Shown here piece after piece: positions 62,722 through 64,000 of a stretch of DNA of 64,000 nt. The translations under genes and the position numbers were made by a program. The stretch lies in contig NZ_CP108476.1 in NCBI RefSeq assembly GCF_036226465.1, positions 3,224,001-3,288,000 on the forward strand, in the 5' to 3' direction. Position 1 is the stretch's first letter, and the number at the start of each line of letters is the position of its first letter. The notes under the pieces are model-generated. The model did no database searches, had not been told where the DNA came from, and saw nothing but the letters and a program-made list of their open reading frames with translations. Source of the stretch: Kitasatospora sp. NBC_01250. GTDB taxonomy: Bacteria > Actinomycetota > Actinomycetes > Streptomycetales > Streptomycetaceae.

Positions 62722-64000
62722 GTGCCCGCCAGGATCGCCCTGGTCCCCGACGCCCACGGGCGCGGTGGCCGCCTGCACCGCCTCACCGAGGCGGGCGAGC
62801 CGGTCGGCGCTCCGCTGCGCACCGCCGAGCTCGCCAGCACCGTCGCCGAGTTGGAGGCTGCCGAGCACCCGCGCTGGGTCTGGGCCGCCGCCGAGTCCGG
62901 GTACGCCCCGCTGCTGCCCCAGCTCCCGCACCGGCTCGGCCGCTGCCACGACCTGCGGCTGGTCGAGGCCCTGCTGCTGGCGCACGAGGGCCGCTGGGGC
63001 GCGCCGCGCTCGCTCGGCGCCGCCGTGGCCCGGCTGCGCGGCCTGCCGGTGCCCGCCGACCTGCCCGAGGCCGGCCCGAGCGAGGCCCAGGACACCCTCT
63101 TCGCCCCCGACCGCCTGCAACTGCCGCCCGGCGTCGATCCGCTGGCGGCCGTGCTGGAGGTCCACGCGGACCAGCAGCGCCGGCTGCGCGCCATCGAGGG
63201 TGACGAGGCCCGCGCACGCTTCCGGCTGCTGGTGGCCGCCGAGTCGGCCGGCGCCCTGGCCGCCGCCGAGATGGCCGAGGACGGCCTGCCCTGGCGCACC
63301 GAGGTGCACGACCGGCTGCTCACCGAGCTGCTCGGCCCCCGCCCGCACATCGCCGGCACCCAGCCGGCCCGGCTGGCGGAGCTCTCCGTGCGGCTCCAGC
63401 AGGTGCTCGGCGGCAAGCCGTTCAACCCCGACTCGCACACCCAGGTGCTGCGCGCCTTCGCCGAGCAGGGCGTCCGGCTCACCTCCACCCGTTCCTGGGA
63501 GCTGCGCGAGGTGGACCACCCGGCCGCCGAGCTGATGATCCGTTACAAGGAGCTGTCCCGGATCCACGCCGCGCACGGCTGGGCCTGGCAGGACGCCTGG
63601 ACGCGCGGCGGCCGTTTCCGCCCCGAGTACGTGGTCGGCGGGGTGGTCTCCGGGCGCTGGGCCAGCCGCGGCGGCGGCGCGCTGCAGATCCCGCGGATCC
63701 TGCGCCGCGCGGTGGTGGCCGATCCCGGCTGGCGGCTGGTGGTGGCCGACGCCGCCCAGCTGGAGCCCCGGGTGCTGGCCGCCCTCTCGGGGGACGCCGC
63801 GCTGGCCCGCACCGCCGCCGGCGGCGACCTGTACCAGGCGCTGGCCGCCACCGCCTTCCAGGGCGACCGGGACAAGGCCAAGCTCGGCCTGCTCGGCGCG
63901 ATGTACGGGCAGACCAGCGGGGACATCGGCCCGCTGCTGGCCACCCTGCGCCAGCGCTATCCGGCCGCGATGGGCTACGTCGAGGCCGCCGCCCGTACCG
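62722..64000 (+). CDS. Bifunctional 3'-5' exonuclease/DNA polymerase (PolA family), partial
   Basis: The first 426 residues of a family A polymerase-like protein are visible; the 3' part lies beyond the window. Motif A is VVADAAQLEPRVLAALSG with the catalytic Asp about 343. Motif B is DRDKAKLGLLGAMYGQTSGD, with the Lys and Tyr-Gly of the O-helix. The N-terminal 200 residues resemble an exonuclease-like domain, but the DEDD residues are not obvious. It is shorter than PolI and fits the small actinobacterial bifunctional 3'-5' exonuclease/DNA polymerase group. GTG 62722 has GGAG about 8 nt upstream. Confidence 0.92.
   Translation, partial: MPARIALVPDAHGRGGRLHRLTEAGEPVGAPLRTAELASTVAELEAAEHPRWVWAAAESGYAPLLPQLPHRLGRCHDLRLVEALLLAHEGRWGAPRSLGAAVARLRGLPVPADLPEAGPSEAQDTLFAPDRLQLPPGVDPLAAVLEVHADQQRRLRAIEGDEARARFRLLVAAESAGALAAAEMAEDGLPWRTEVHDRLLTELLGPRPHIAGTQPARLAELSVRLQQVLGGKPFNPDSHTQVLRAFAEQGVRLTSTRSWELREVDHPAAELMIRYKELSRIHAAHGWAWQDAWTRGGRFRPEYVVGGVVSGRWASRGGGALQIPRILRRAVVADPGWRLVVADAAQLEPRVLAALSGDAALARTAAGGDLYQALAATAFQGDRDKAKLGLLGAMYGQTSGDIGPLLATLRQRYPAAMGYVEAAART

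Overview
The window is high-GC actinobacterial chromosome, most likely from the Streptomycetaceae (Streptomyces or Kitasatospora type). The evidence is very strong G/C at third codon positions, many GTG starts, the csnR-type chitosan operon, a sortase-E (LAxTG) surface protein, an SsbB-type single-strand binding protein and a GlnX/GlnH/PknG module. The species cannot be fixed from sequence alone. Annotation rests on reading protein motifs, start sites and inverted repeats by eye; no database search was possible.

Layout. 0-1.7 kb: 5' end of an HNH endonuclease gene (minus) and an MscS-family channel. 1.7-8.9 kb: a ROK-regulated sugar operon, csnR-csnEFG-csnH-csnK (regulator, CUT1 ABC transporter, GH4 phospho-glycosidase, sugar kinase), with a CsnR-like operator over its promoter and a GC-rich hairpin at its end. 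8.9-12.3 kb: an apparently leaderless TetR gene with a perfect operator inside its promoter, a DedA protein, a DUF4291 fragment, a nucleosidase and a CtaG-type cytochrome oxidase assembly protein.

12.6-22.8 kb: a Ser/Thr signalling cassette. In order: a GlnX-like four-TM sensor, a GlnH-like solute-binding protein, an unknown helical protein, PknG kinase, a PP2C phosphatase, a von Willebrand A protein and an FHA protein. Kinase, phosphatase and FHA protein all carry N-terminal Cys-pair (zinc-ribbon) modules, suggesting one pathway from an extracellular amino-acid-type signal to FHA readout. 22.8-30.9 kb: a group II truncated haemoglobin and a translationally coupled FtsX/FtsX/ATPase exporter whose ATPase ends in an AbrB-like segment. 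31-38.4 kb: a hypothetical gene, a thioesterase, EttA, a thioester-domain LAxTG surface protein, a long-tailed SsbB with two DnaA-box-like sites upstream, and tRNA-Arg(TCT).

38.7-48.7 kb: a GNAT-domain protein, a broken unknown gene, and a complete four-gene Wadjet-type (type III, TIGR02677-02680) anti-plasmid operon jetA-jetB-jetC-jetD on the minus strand, with 4-bp overlaps between its first three genes. 48.8-55.9 kb: lipoprotein, LysR regulator, Sfp-type phosphopantetheinyl transferase rich in small repeats, NUDIX hydrolase, enoyl-CoA hydratase, DUF1918 protein, and an acyl-CoA dehydrogenase divergent from a TetR regulator over a palindromic operator. 55.9-64 kb: secreted GH5 glycosidase, LuxR-type regulator, two tandem G1-type glutamic peptidases duplicated with their leader regions, an M3 oligopeptidase, and a PolA-family polymerase cut by the window end.
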